This document shows positions 51,077-60,003 of a stretch of DNA of 64,000 nt, in pieces (position 1 is the first letter of the stretch; each line of letters starts with the position of its first letter). The stretch comes from Ornithinicoccus kibberensis (GTDB lineage Bacteria > Actinomycetota > Actinomycetes > Actinomycetales > Dermatophilaceae), in assembly GCF_006519705.1 (NCBI RefSeq), contig NZ_VFXM01000002.1, forward strand, positions 1 through 64,000, read 5' to 3'. The notes beneath the pieces were generated by a model. That model saw only the letters and a program-made list of their open reading frames with translations. It searched no databases and was not told where the DNA came from. Made by a program: the position numbers and the translations under genes.

Positions 51077-52183
51077 TCACTCCCGGCTGTGCAGCCACTC
51101 CCCGGCGATCCCGAGGAGCCGGTCGTTGGCCTCGGTCTCCCCGATCGAGCAGCGCACGCCCTCGCCCGCGAACGGCCGCACGGTCAGCGCCCGCGCCTGG
51201 CAGGCCTGCGCGAACGGCACCGCGTCCTCGCCCAGCGGCAGCCACACGAAGTTGCCCTGCGCGGCGGGCACGTCCCAGCCCTGCTCGACCAGCGCGGCGT
51301 GCACCCGCTCCCGCTCGGCCACCAGCTGCTCGACCCGGACCATGAGCTCGTCCCGGGCCGCGAGCGAGGCGATCGCCGCCTGCTGCGCCAGGTCGGTGAC
51401 CCCGAACGGCGTGGCCGCCTTGCGCAGCGCCGTCGCGACCTCCTCCTGCGCCACGGCATACCCCACCCGCAGCCCGGCCAGGCCGTAGGCCTTGGAGAAG
51501 GTGCGCAGCACGACCACGTTGGGGTGCTCGCGGTAGAACGCCAGCGCGTCCGGCACCGACTCCTCGGTCGTGAACTCCAGGTAGGCCTCGTCGATGACCA
51601 CCACCACGTCGCGCGGGACCTTGGCCACGAACGCCCGCAGCTCGTCGCCCGTGACGGCCGGCCCGGTCGGGTTGTTGGGCGTGCAGACCAGCACCAGCCG
51701 GGTCCGGTCGGTGACCGCCTCGGCCATCGCGTCGAGGTCGTGCCGCGCGTCGGCCGTCAGCGGCACCTGCACCGAGGTCGCGCCGGAGAGCGCCACGACG
51801 ATCGGGTAGGCCTCGAAGCTGCGCCACGCGTAGACGACCTCGTCGCCGGGCTCGCAGGTGATCTGCACGAGCTGGGCCAGCACGGCCACGCTGCCGGTGC
51901 CGGTGGCCAGGTGCCCGGCCGGCACGCCGAGGTGCTCCGCGAGCGCCTGGGTCAGCGCGACCACGCCCATGTCGGGGTAGCGGTTCATCGTCGCCGCCGC
52001 GTCCGCCACGGCCCGCACCACCGAGGGCAGCGGCGGGAACGGGTTCTCGTTGGAGGAGATCTTGTAGGCGGTCATCCCCTCCACCGGTGCCGGCGGCCTC
52101 CCGGGGGAGTAGGCGGGCACCTTCGCCAGCGCCTCGCGCAGGCGGACGGGGACGGGCCGGTCGGCGGGCTGCTCGGACGTCAT
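51077..52183 (-). CDS. hisC: Class I/II aminotransferase: aromatic amino acid or histidinol-phosphate transaminase
   Basis: 368 residues from MTSEQPADRPVPV; a TAGGCT box seven bases upstream on the - strand supports this leaderless start over a longer frame. Fold-type I markers: GTGSVAVLAQLVQITCEPGD, CTPNNPTGPAVTGDE, DEAYLEF, and the PLP Lys at 231 in TFSKAYGLAGLRVGYA. The opening YKISSNENPFPPLPSV is the signature of the HisC2/Pat group in actinobacteria (phenylalanine aminotransferase). Histidine-pathway HisC is the alternative; no his genes are nearby, which favours Pat. Confidence 0.82.
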   Translation of the reverse strand: MTSEQPADRPVPVRLREALAKVPAYSPGRPPAPVEGMTAYKISSNENPFPPLPSVVRAVADAAATMNRYPDMGVVALTQALAEHLGVPAGHLATGTGSVAVLAQLVQITCEPGDEVVYAWRSFEAYPIVVALSGATSVQVPLTADARHDLDAMAEAVTDRTRLVLVCTPNNPTGPAVTGDELRAFVAKVPRDVVVVIDEAYLEFTTEESVPDALAFYREHPNVVVLRTFSKAYGLAGLRVGYAVAQEEVATALRKAATPFGVTDLAQQAAIASLAARDELMVRVEQLVAERERVHAALVEQGWDVPAAQGNFVWLPLGEDAVPFAQACQARALTVRPFAGEGVRCSIGETEANDRLLGIAGEWLHSRE

Positions 52184-52273
52184 GGGGCGAAGCCTAGTGA
52201 GGCGGGGCGACACACGTGGCGGCAGCCGGGTCAGGGCGAGGCGGCTGTCGGTGCCGCGTGCCACGATGGTCCC

Positions 52274-52651
52274 ATGAGCATCCTCATGCAGATCATCGCC
52301 AACGGCGTGGCCCTCTGGGTGGCCTCCCTGCTGCTCGACGGCATCGAGTTCGGCGGGTCCGGCACCAACAAGGTGCTGACCATCGTCGGGGTGGCCGTCA
52401 TCTTCGGGCTGGTCAACGCCCTGGTCAAGCCGCTGCTAAAGCTGGTCTCCCTGCCCCTGGTCGTGCTGACCCTGGGGCTGTTCCTCATCGTCATCAACGC
52501 GCTGATGCTGCTGCTGACCTCCTGGCTCTCCGGGGTGGTCGGCCTCGACTTCACCGTGCAGTCCTTCTTCTGGGACGCCGTCCTCGGCGGCATCATCGTC
52601 GGCGCCGTCGCCACGGTGGTCGACATGCTGCTGCCCGACGGTCGGGAGTGA
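52274..52651 (+). CDS. Phage-holin-4-like small membrane protein (PF04020 type)
   Basis: 125 residues, four membrane helices with the family blocks VASLLLDGIEFGG, VIFGLVNALVKPLLKLVSLP, LGLFLIVINALMLLLTSWL and AVLGGIIVGAVATVVDMLLP. Despite the phage holin name, this family is chromosomal in most actinobacteria and not linked to lysis. CACGAT lies six bases before the ATG, a weak leaderless promoter. Confidence 0.82.
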   Translation: MSILMQIIANGVALWVASLLLDGIEFGGSGTNKVLTIVGVAVIFGLVNALVKPLLKLVSLPLVVLTLGLFLIVINALMLLLTSWLSGVVGLDFTVQSFFWDAVLGGIIVGAVATVVDMLLPDGRE

Positions 52652-52655
52652 GCCG

Positions 52656-53408
52656 ATGATCGAGCCGGTCCCGCACGAGATCCCCACCGCCGACGGGGCG
52701 CTGCCCGGCCTGCTCTGGCTGCCCGAGGGGGCCTCGGCCGACGCCCCCGTGCCCGGGCTGGTCCTGGTGCAGGAGATCTTCGGGCTCAGCGACTACGTCC
52801 GCTCCCGCGGCGCCGACCTCGCCGCGCTGGGGTATGCCGTGCTCGCCCCCCAGATCTTCGGTCGCCTCGACCCGCCGGTCGTCGCGGTCGAGGACGACGA
52901 CCCCGACGTGCTCGGCACCGCCATGGGCCTCGTCGGCCAGGTCGACTGGGAGCTGGCCGCCCGCGACGTCCTGGGCGCCCGGGACGCGCTCGTGGCGATG
53001 CCCGAGGTCGACGACCTCGCGGTCGGGCTGGTCGGCTTCTGCTTCGGCGGCGGGCTCGCCTTCGACGTGGCCGCCCGCGCGGCCCAGGCGCAGACGCCGG
53101 TCGCTGCGCTGGTCAGCTTCTACGGCTCGGCGCTGCCCGGGCTGCTGGACCGGGCCGGGCACGTCACCTGCCCCAGCCTGCACGTCTTCGGCACGGCCGA
53201 CAGCTACATCCCCATGGAGCAGGTCGAGCAGATCCGCGAGGCCGTCACCGCCGGCGGCACCCGGGAGCAGGTGCGCTTCGAGCTGCACGAGGGCGCGGGC
53301 CACGCCTTCGACAACCCCAACCCGATGTTCCACCACGAGCGGGCCAGCCGGGAGGCGTGGGCGCAGGCCGAGGAGTTCCTCGCCGAGCACCTCCCGACGG
53401 GGCGGTAG
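52656..53408 (+). CDS. Dienelactone hydrolase family protein
   Basis: 250 residues, alpha/beta-hydrolase with the DLH catalytic triad: C129 in VGFCFGGGLA, D182 in GTADSYIP and H216 in GAGHAFDN. Early E36-like acidic residue in VLVQEIFGLSDYVRSRG matches the DLH E that tunes the Cys. It lies four bases after the preceding gene, probably on the same transcript. The natural substrate (carboxymethylenebutenolide or other lactone/ester) is unknown. Confidence 0.84.
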   Translation: MIEPVPHEIPTADGALPGLLWLPEGASADAPVPGLVLVQEIFGLSDYVRSRGADLAALGYAVLAPQIFGRLDPPVVAVEDDDPDVLGTAMGLVGQVDWELAARDVLGARDALVAMPEVDDLAVGLVGFCFGGGLAFDVAARAAQAQTPVAALVSFYGSALPGLLDRAGHVTCPSLHVFGTADSYIPMEQVEQIREAVTAGGTREQVRFELHEGAGHAFDNPNPMFHHERASREAWAQAEEFLAEHLPTGR

Positions 53409-53554
53409 CGCACCCGCGGGGCGCCTCCGCATACCCCCTCGTGGGTGGTTGACGTGCACGTCCGGCAGGCCCTGGGCGGTGAGGTAGCCTGCCACCGAAC
53501 GAAGCCGTCACCGTCACGCCGCGGCACGCCGCCGCACCGATGAAGGAGTCAGCG

Positions 53555-54733
53555 TTGAGCGACGAGGAAGTCGCGCGGTCCACCGCGCCCAGCACGCACG
53601 AGCCGCCTGAGCGGGACATCACCGACGGTGGCCCGGACATGGTCCAGTTCCTCGCCGCCGACGGCACCCGGGTCGAGCCGACCGAGGTGAGCGCGCCCTA
53701 CCTGTCCTTCCTCGACGACGTCGACGACGAGGCGATGCGGGGGATGCTGCGCGACCTCATCCTCGTGCGCCGCGTCGACGCCGAGGGCTTCGCGCTGCAG
53801 CGCCAGGGTGAACTGGGGCTGTGGCCCAGCCTGCTCGGGCAGGAGGCCGCCCAGGTCGGCGCCGGCCGGGCGATGCGGCCGCAGGACTACGCCTTCCCCG
53901 GCTACCGCGAGCACGGGGTGGCCTGGTGCAAGGGCGTCCCGCCGGAGAACCTGCTCGGCATGTTCCGCGGGGTCAACCACGGCGGCTGGGACAGCAACGA
54001 GAACAACTTCCACCTCTACACGATCGTCATCGGCAACCAGATGCTGCACGGCGTCGGCTACGCGATGGGCGTCCAGCTCGACGGCGACGTCGCCACCGGC
54101 GACCCGGAGCGGGACACGGCCGTGATGGCCTTCACCGGCGACGGCGGCACCGCCCAGGGCGACTTCAACGAGGCCCTCGTCTTCGCCTCGGTGTCCAACG
54201 CGCCGGTCGTCTTCTACGTGCAGAACAACCACTGGGCGATCTCCGAGCCCAACGAACGCCAGTTCCGCGTCCCGCCGTACCGCCGCGCCGACGGGTTCGG
54301 CTTCCCCGGCGTGCGGGTCGACGGCAACGACGTGCTGGCCTCGTACGCCGTCACCCGCGCCGCGCTCGACCGCGCCCGGGCGGGGGAGGGGCCCACGCTG
54401 ATCGAGGCGTTCACCTACCGGATGGGCGCGCACACCACCTCGGACGACCCGACGAAGTACCGCATCTCCGCCGAGGTCGACGTCTGGAAGGCCAAGGACC
54501 CGGTCGACCGGATGAAGAAGTACCTCCTGACCGAGGGGATCGTCGACGAGGACTGGCTCACCGCCGTCCACGAGGAGGCCGACGAGCTGGCCCGGCGCAT
54601 CCGGCACGCCTGCCAGACGATGCCCGACCCCGGGCACGAGGAGATGTTCCAGCACGTGTATGCCGACGCGCACCCGCTGGTCGAGCGCGAGGCCGCCGAG
54701 TTCGCGGCCTACCAGGCCGGCTTCGAGGACTGA
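53555..54733 (+). CDS. bkdA: 2-oxoacid dehydrogenase E1 component, alpha subunit (branched-chain/pyruvate type)
   Basis: 392 residues from TTG at 53555 (MSDEEVARSTAPS), preceded by AAGGAG at ideal distance. An in-frame ATG at 53540 lies on top of that ribosome site and would add five residues. The TPP-binding block is MAFTGDGGTAQGDFNEALVF followed by NNHWAIS. TLIEAFTYRMGAHTTSDDPT carries the phosphorylation-loop region. It decarboxylates a 2-oxoacid with TPP as part of E1 alpha2beta2. The beta subunit and E2 genes follow. Overall it resembles BkdA of the branched-chain 2-oxoacid complex more than actinobacterial AceE-type pyruvate dehydrogenase. Confidence 0.85.
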   Translation: MSDEEVARSTAPSTHEPPERDITDGGPDMVQFLAADGTRVEPTEVSAPYLSFLDDVDDEAMRGMLRDLILVRRVDAEGFALQRQGELGLWPSLLGQEAAQVGAGRAMRPQDYAFPGYREHGVAWCKGVPPENLLGMFRGVNHGGWDSNENNFHLYTIVIGNQMLHGVGYAMGVQLDGDVATGDPERDTAVMAFTGDGGTAQGDFNEALVFASVSNAPVVFYVQNNHWAISEPNERQFRVPPYRRADGFGFPGVRVDGNDVLASYAVTRAALDRARAGEGPTLIEAFTYRMGAHTTSDDPTKYRISAEVDVWKAKDPVDRMKKYLLTEGIVDEDWLTAVHEEADELARRIRHACQTMPDPGHEEMFQHVYADAHPLVEREAAEFAAYQAGFED

Positions 54734-54744
54734 GGAGGAGAACG

Positions 54745-55794
54745 ATGACGACGACGACCAGCACCTCCTCGGGCGGCGCCCCGGCCAGCACCGCGAGGCG
54801 GACCACGATCGCCAAGGCGCTCAACGCCGGGATGCGGGCGGCGATGGAGCGCGACGACAAGGTCCTGCTCATGGGCGAGGACATCGGCAAGCTCGGCGGG
54901 GTCTTCCGGATCACCGAGGGCCTGCAGAAGGACTTCGGCGAGCACCGGGTCCTGGACACGCCGCTGGCCGAGGCCGGGATCATGGGCACCGCCGTCGGCC
55001 TGGCCCTGCGCGGCTACCGCCCGGTCGTGGAGATCCAGTTCGACGGGTTCGTCTACCCGGCCTTCGACCAGATCGTCTCCCAGGTCGCCAAGATGCACTA
55101 CCGCTCCCAGGGCACGCTCAAGCTGCCGATGGTCATCCGCATCCCCTACGGCGGCGGCATCGGGGCGGTCGAGCACCACAGCGAGTCCAACGAGTCCTAC
55201 TTCGCGCACACCGCCGGGCTGCGCGTGGTCACCGCCTCCACGACCGAGGACGCCTACTGGATGATCCAGCAGGCCATCGCCAGCGACGACCCGGTCGTCT
55301 TCTACGAGCCCAAGCGGCGCTACCACGAGCGCGGCATGCTCGACCTCGGCGACGGGAGCGCGCCCGACCTGGCGGACGCGCCATACTCCCTGGACCAGGC
55401 CGTCGTGCGGCAGGAGGGCAGCGACGTCACCGTGCTGACCTACGGGCCGATGGTCAAGGTCGCCATGGCCGCCGCGCAGGCCGCCGAGCTGGAGGACGGC
55501 CCCTCGATCGAGGTGCTCGACCTGCGCTCGCTCTCGCCGATGGACACCGACGCGATCGAGGCGTCGGTGACCAGGACCGGGCGGGTGATCACCCTGTCTG
55601 AGGCGCAGACGTTCACCAGCGTGCACGCCGAGATGGCCGCGTGGGTCCAGGAGCACTGCTTCTACCACCTCGAGGCGCCGGTCCTGCGGGTCGGCGGCTA
55701 CAACATCCCCTACCCGCCCAGCCGGCACGAGGAGGTCTTCCTCCCCGACCTCGACCGCGTGCTCAACGCCGTCGAGACCGTGCTGTCCTACTGA
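54745..55794 (+). CDS. bkdB: 2-oxoacid dehydrogenase E1 component, beta subunit
   Basis: 349 residues from the ATG behind GAGGAGGAG. Core motifs: LLMGEDIGKLGGVFRITEGL, LDTPLAEAGIMGTAVGLALR, GYRPVVEIQFDGFVYPAFDQ, and AVEHHSESNESYFAHTAGL, the segment contacting TPP and alpha subunit in BCKDH/PDH beta chains. The C-terminal transketolase domain (LSEAQTFTSVHAEMAAWVQE, PPSRHEEVFLPDLDRV) is complete. It forms the E1 heterotetramer with the preceding gene; the start is 12 bases after its stop. Confidence 0.88.
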   Translation: MTTTTSTSSGGAPASTARRTTIAKALNAGMRAAMERDDKVLLMGEDIGKLGGVFRITEGLQKDFGEHRVLDTPLAEAGIMGTAVGLALRGYRPVVEIQFDGFVYPAFDQIVSQVAKMHYRSQGTLKLPMVIRIPYGGGIGAVEHHSESNESYFAHTAGLRVVTASTTEDAYWMIQQAIASDDPVVFYEPKRRYHERGMLDLGDGSAPDLADAPYSLDQAVVRQEGSDVTVLTYGPMVKVAMAAAQAAELEDGPSIEVLDLRSLSPMDTDAIEASVTRTGRVITLSEAQTFTSVHAEMAAWVQEHCFYHLEAPVLRVGGYNIPYPPSRHEEVFLPDLDRVLNAVETVLSY

Positions 55795-55804
55795 GGAGCC
55801 ACGC

Positions 55805-57355
55805 ATGCCCGAGTTCAAGCTGCCGGACCCCGGTGAGGGGCTGGTCGAGGCCACGATCGTCCAGTGGAAGGTCGCCGTCGGCGACACGGTGAAGACGAAC
55901 GACATCGTCGTGGAGGTCGAGACCGCCAAGTCGCTCGTCGAGCTGCCCGTCCCCTGGGACGGCACCGTGACCGCGATCCTCGCCCAGGAGGGCGACGAGG
56001 TCGAGGTCGGCACCCCGATCATCACCATCGACACCGGTGACGGGGCGGGGGCCGACGGCGGGTCCGCGGGTGAGACCGCCGGGGACGAGGGCACGGCTGA
56101 TGGCGCCGGGACGGACGGCACGACGGCCGAGGACGTCACCGACGCCGCGACGGCCGCCTCCGACGACATGGTGCCCACGCCGCCGGACGGTGGTGGCGAC
56201 GAGGGCGGGCCCGGGCCGGGCGGCCGGGAGGCCGTGCTCGTGGGCTACGGCGCCATCGAGACCTCCACGACCCGGCGGCGTCGCCGCGGCGCGGCCGCGG
56301 CCGAGGAGGCCGCCGAGCAGGCGGGCGCGCCGCGCCGGGCCAAGGCCAAGCCGCCCGTGCGCAAGTACGCCAAGGACAAGGGCGTCGACCTGACGCAGGT
56401 GACCCCGAGCGGTGAGGACGGCGTGGTCACCCGCGCCGACGTCGACCGCTACCTCGCCGGGGGTGCCGCGAGCGGGTCGGCCCAGCACGCCGCCGCCGAG
56501 CACGCCGTCCCGCCGGCCCAGGGCGCCGCCACCGGCGACGCGGCCCCGGGCGTCGGACCCGACACCGCGGGCGGTGACACCGGCGCAGGCGGCCGCGAGT
56601 CGGCATACCAGCGTCCGACCCTGTCCCACTCGGGCGAGCGTGAGGAGCGCACCGACGTCAAGGGCGTGCGCAAGATGATGGCGCAGGCCATGGTCAGCTC
56701 GGCCTTCACGGCGCCGCACGTCACCGAGTTCATCACCGTGGACGTGACGCGCTCGATGGAGCTGGTCGAGCGGCTCAAGTCGGACCGCTCCTACGGCATG
56801 AGCGACCTCAAGGTCAGCCCGCTGCTGTTGCTGGCGAAGGCCATGTGCCTGGCGGTGCGGCGCAACCCGGGCATGAACGCCGTGTGGGACGACGAGGCGC
56901 AGCAGGTCGTGCAGCGCAACTACGTCAACCTCGGGATCGCGGCCGCGACCCCGCGCGGGCTGGTCGTGCCGAACATCAAGGACGCCGACCTCATGGACCT
57001 GCGTCAGCTGGCGGAGGCGCTGGGCGACCTGGTGACGACCGCCAAGGCCGGGCGCACGCAGCCGGCCGACATGGCGGGCGGGACGATCACGATCACCAAC
57101 GTGGGCGTCTTCGGGGTCGACACCGGCACGCCGATCATCAACCCCGGCGAGTCGGCGATCGTGGCCTTCGGCGCGGTCCGGCGGATGCCGTGGGTCGTCG
57201 GCGAGGGCGCGGACGAGCGGATCGAGCCGCGCTGGGTGTCCCAGCTGGCCGTGTCGTTCGACCACCGGCTCATCGACGGGGAGCTCGGGTCGAAGTTCCT
57301 GGCCGACCTGGCCGCGATCATGGAGGACCCCGCCCGGGCGATGGTCTGGGGCTGA
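55805..57355 (+). CDS. bkdC: 2-oxoacid dehydrogenase E2 component (dihydrolipoyl acyltransferase)
   Basis: 516 residues. Lipoyl domain at 1-80 with the lipoyl-Lys K42 (VEVETAKSLVELPVPW). A long Ala/Gly/Asp/Thr linker, peripheral-subunit-binding domain at about 175-220 (VRKYAKDKGVDLTQVTPSGE, DGVVTRADVDRYL), another linker, and the catalytic domain from about 280 with VSFDHRLIDGELGSKFLADL holding the active His and Asp. There is one lipoyl domain only. It moves the acyl group from E1 to CoA and forms the complex core. E3 is not in the window. Confidence 0.88.
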   Translation: MPEFKLPDPGEGLVEATIVQWKVAVGDTVKTNDIVVEVETAKSLVELPVPWDGTVTAILAQEGDEVEVGTPIITIDTGDGAGADGGSAGETAGDEGTADGAGTDGTTAEDVTDAATAASDDMVPTPPDGGGDEGGPGPGGREAVLVGYGAIETSTTRRRRRGAAAAEEAAEQAGAPRRAKAKPPVRKYAKDKGVDLTQVTPSGEDGVVTRADVDRYLAGGAASGSAQHAAAEHAVPPAQGAATGDAAPGVGPDTAGGDTGAGGRESAYQRPTLSHSGEREERTDVKGVRKMMAQAMVSSAFTAPHVTEFITVDVTRSMELVERLKSDRSYGMSDLKVSPLLLLAKAMCLAVRRNPGMNAVWDDEAQQVVQRNYVNLGIAAATPRGLVVPNIKDADLMDLRQLAEALGDLVTTAKAGRTQPADMAGGTITITNVGVFGVDTGTPIINPGESAIVAFGAVRRMPWVVGEGADERIEPRWVSQLAVSFDHRLIDGELGSKFLADLAAIMEDPARAMVWG

Positions 57356-57410
57356 GGGCTGAGGGCCCAGGGCTGAGGGCTCGACCAAGGGCTGGGCCGC
57401 GGGGCGTCGC
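57349..57410. repeat. GGGCTGA short tandem repeats after the E2 gene
   Basis: GGGCTGAGG units recur about four times with small interruptions around the E2 stop codon. They look like slippage products; no function is evident. Confidence 0.5.
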
Positions 57411-57445
57411 GGCCCGCGGCGCCGGGTCCGCATACGATCGCGCAC

Positions 57446-57847
57446 ATGGCTTCCCGCGCCCGGCTCCAGGACCGGCTGTTCTCGCTGCTGACCACGGTCG
57501 CGGCGCTGGTCGTGCTGGTCGTGGGCCTGTCGCGCGGCAACGTGCGCTTCGCCGTGCTGGGGATGCTGTTCTTCCTCGGCTACGGGGTGCTGCACTCGGT
57601 CAGCCGGCGGCTGATGCCCGCGGCCCGGCTGCTCGACGGCTCGGAGGCCGACCAGGCCGAGCGGATGGCGCAGTTTCGGGCGACCCGGCTGACCGGCCAG
57701 GTGGCCCTCGGCGTGGCCGCCGTGGCGTTGGTGGCCGAGCTGTCGGTGCAGTGGCCGCCGGCCCTGTGGGTGGCCGGGACGGCGATGCTGGTCGTGGCGG
57801 TCTTCGTCGGGGCGCTGTGGTTCTACGGCCGGGGTGCCCGGCGCTGA
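57446..57847 (+). CDS. Small membrane protein, four spans
   Basis: 133 residues. Hydrophobic segments: LFSLLTTVAALVVLVVGL, AVLGMLFFLGYGVLHSV, GQVALGVAAVALVAELSV and ALWVAGTAMLVVAVFVGALW, with a basic C-terminus. TACGAT at 57433-57438 ends seven bases before the ATG, a leaderless promoter. Family not recognised. Confidence 0.6.
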   Translation: MASRARLQDRLFSLLTTVAALVVLVVGLSRGNVRFAVLGMLFFLGYGVLHSVSRRLMPAARLLDGSEADQAERMAQFRATRLTGQVALGVAAVALVAELSVQWPPALWVAGTAMLVVAVFVGALWFYGRGARR

Positions 57848-57879
57848 GGCTGACGGTCGGTCGCCGGCCCCGGAGCCGG

Positions 57880-58004
57880 TCGGCCTGTGCAGCAACCGTG
57901 TCCTGACGCGGGACACGCCGCAGCGCTGACGGCACAGTGCACGACACGCCGGGCCGATCGGCCGGCCTGTGCGCGACACGCCGGGCCAAGCGGCCGACAA
58001 CCGG
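57880..58004. repeat. Repeat-rich spacer between convergent genes
   Basis: ACACGCCGGGCC occurs twice (about 57935 and 57967) and a related ACACGCCG once. GTGTCC with GGGACAC forms a small hairpin near 57897, and GGCCGATCGGCC is palindromic. It is a possible REP-like cluster or two-way terminator. Confidence 0.45.
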
Positions 58005-58961
58005 TCAGTCGGCCTCGGTGCCGGGGGCCCGGTCGTCGGCGCTGTCGGCGCGGACGCCCGGGCCGACGCGGTTGTGGCGGCGGGCGGCCAGCGAGCGGAG
58101 CTGGTCGACGCGGCCGCGGGCGGCCTCCTCGCCGGCGTCGATGGCCACGGCGCTGCGGTGGAAGTCGCCGATGTCCACCCCCTCGATGTGCGGGTCGATG
58201 AGCACGTCCGGCCGGTAGAACCCGAGCCGGGCGGCCGTCAGCTGGGCCTGCATGACGTCGATCGCCCGGAACGCCTCGCGCAGCGTCCCCAGCGCGTGCC
58301 GTCGCTGGTAGCGGTCGGCCTCGATGTCCGGGGCCGACATCGGGGTCAGGGCGGTGGCGTCCACGGCGATCACCCGTCGGGCGCCGTGGGCCAGCGCCCC
58401 GTCGACCGGGATCTGGTTGAGGATGCCGCCGTCCACGAGGAGCGCGTCGCCGGCCGGCACCGGCGGGATGACGCCGGGGTAGGCGGTGGTCGCCCGCAGC
58501 GCCGTGATGAGGTCGCCCTGGGACAGGTAGTGCAGCCGCCCCTCGACGATGTCGGTGGTGGCCAGCACCAGCGGCAGGTCGAGCTCCTCGAAGGTGGCCG
58601 GCAGGTGCTCGGCCAGCCAGGCGGCGATCCGCTTGCCGCTCAGCAGCCGGCCGCTGATCCGCCAGTCGATCATCGAGGCCCAGCGCACCTCGAGGGCGAC
58701 CTTGGTCATCTCCTCGGCGGTGTAGCCGGCCGCGATGAACGCCCCGACCAGCCCGCCCATGCTCGTCCCGGCGACGAGGTCGGGGCGGATGTCCAGCTCC
58801 TCCAGCACGCGCATGACGCCGACGTGGCACAGCCCCCGCGCGCCGCCGCCCCCCAGCGCCAGGCCCAGCGGAGACTCCAGCCGGCGCAGCTCGGCCTGGT
58901 GGTCGTGGGCCTCGGGCCCGTCCGGGCGGCCCCGGTCGCGGCGGGCTGACGGCAGGGGCAC
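58005..58961 (-). CDS. Patatin-like phospholipase (RssA/NTE family)
   Basis: 318 residues from the GTG at 58961, two bases after the stop of the gene before it. The oxyanion loop is LALGGGGARGLCHVGV (GGGGARG 37-43), the nucleophile S67 sits in AGTSMGGLVGAF, and the catalytic Asp in ALLVDGGILNQIPVDG. This Ser-Asp dyad lipase lacks a signal peptide, as RssA-type bacterial patatins do, so it likely acts on phospholipids at the inner membrane face. Translation is probably coupled to the upstream gene because no ribosome site is visible. Confidence 0.85.
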   Translation of the reverse strand: MPLPSARRDRGRPDGPEAHDHQAELRRLESPLGLALGGGGARGLCHVGVMRVLEELDIRPDLVAGTSMGGLVGAFIAAGYTAEEMTKVALEVRWASMIDWRISGRLLSGKRIAAWLAEHLPATFEELDLPLVLATTDIVEGRLHYLSQGDLITALRATTAYPGVIPPVPAGDALLVDGGILNQIPVDGALAHGARRVIAVDATALTPMSAPDIEADRYQRRHALGTLREAFRAIDVMQAQLTAARLGFYRPDVLIDPHIEGVDIGDFHRSAVAIDAGEEAARGRVDQLRSLAARRHNRVGPGVRADSADDRAPGTEAD

Positions 58962-58963
58962 GG

Positions 58964-59875
58964 TCAGGGAGTGAGCGAGAGGGCGTCGAGGACGGTCCGG
59001 GCGAGCTCCTCGTCGCCGGTGACGTGGTATGCCGTGCCGTCCGTCGGGCAGCGACCCGCGGCCCGACGTCCGAGGGCGTGGGTGGACAGCGCGATGGAGG
59101 TGGTGCGGTCGGCCGACTCGTCGTCGACGCTGGGCACGTCGTCCTCGTCGCTGGTCTGACCGGTGAACAGCTCGTGCGCCACCGGGTCGCCGTCGGCGTC
59201 GGTGCCGATGCGCACCCCGCCCCGGGCGGTGACCGGGCCGGTGCACTCGAGGATCACGACGGTGCCGGGCTCCGGGCGGACCTTCTCCAGCACGATCCGC
59301 GGCAGGGCGTCCAGCACCTGGGAGACGACCTCGCTCGCACCGGGGGAGTCCAGCGAGCCGGGCCGGTCGAGGGCGTCGCGCAGGTCCTGCTCGTGCACCC
59401 ACACGTCGAAGATCCGGCGACGAGTCAGCTCCTCGAAGGTCGCCTGCCGGCCCCGCAGCGACCGGACGGGGGTGTCGAGCTCGAGGTCGGGGTCGTACAT
59501 CCCGGCCGCCCGCACCTCCACGAGGCCGCGCAGCTCGGCGACCATAGCCCGCGGGTCCTGGCCGCGGCGGGCCCGGACCCCCTCCTCGATCCAGACGCCG
59601 AGCGAGTGACGCACGTGCTCGGGCTCGCCGACCCGCACCGGCTCGTCGTCGGCGCCGCTCCAGCCGGCCCCGGGGTGCTCGGAGCCGGACAGGTAGTCCT
59701 CCACGTGCACGACGTGGGCGAGGTGGTCGCGGGCGGTCCATCCCGGGCAGGCGGTGGGCAGGTCCCACTCCTGCTCCCGGAGGGAGTCGGCGACGTCGCA
59801 GAACGAGCTGAGCGTCTGCCGGTAGGCGTCGACCAGCTCGGTGACGTCGGCGGGCGGGGCGGGGTGGACGGGCAT
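58964..59875 (-). CDS. Maleylpyruvate isomerase N-terminal domain protein (DinB-like, TIGR03083 type)
   Basis: 303 residues. Four-helix DinB-like domain: VDAYRQTLSSFCDVADSLRE, CPGWTARDHLAHVVHVEDYL (the metal-binding His segment) and RRRIFDVWVHEQDLRDALDR with the third His. A C-terminal SCP2-like sandwich follows. Family members can be mycothiol-dependent enzymes in actinobacteria; the actual reaction here is unknown. TAGCCT ends six bases before the ATG (leaderless). Confidence 0.82.
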   Translation of the reverse strand: MPVHPAPPADVTELVDAYRQTLSSFCDVADSLREQEWDLPTACPGWTARDHLAHVVHVEDYLSGSEHPGAGWSGADDEPVRVGEPEHVRHSLGVWIEEGVRARRGQDPRAMVAELRGLVEVRAAGMYDPDLELDTPVRSLRGRQATFEELTRRRIFDVWVHEQDLRDALDRPGSLDSPGASEVVSQVLDALPRIVLEKVRPEPGTVVILECTGPVTARGGVRIGTDADGDPVAHELFTGQTSDEDDVPSVDDESADRTTSIALSTHALGRRAAGRCPTDGTAYHVTGDEELARTVLDALSLTP

Positions 59876-60003
59876 GACCTCAGGCTACGCGTCGCGCCCG
59901 GCACCGCCCCACTTCTGCAGGTGGGAGGGTCCGGAGACGCCGACGGCCCCGGGTCGCGGGGACCCGGGGCCGGAGCGTGACGGCATACCCGTCGGTGGTG
60001 GGC

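Noticed and set aside
52274..52651. Phage holin suggesting a prophage
   Set aside because: The PF04020-type family is a normal chromosomal membrane protein in actinobacteria and no phage gene lies near.
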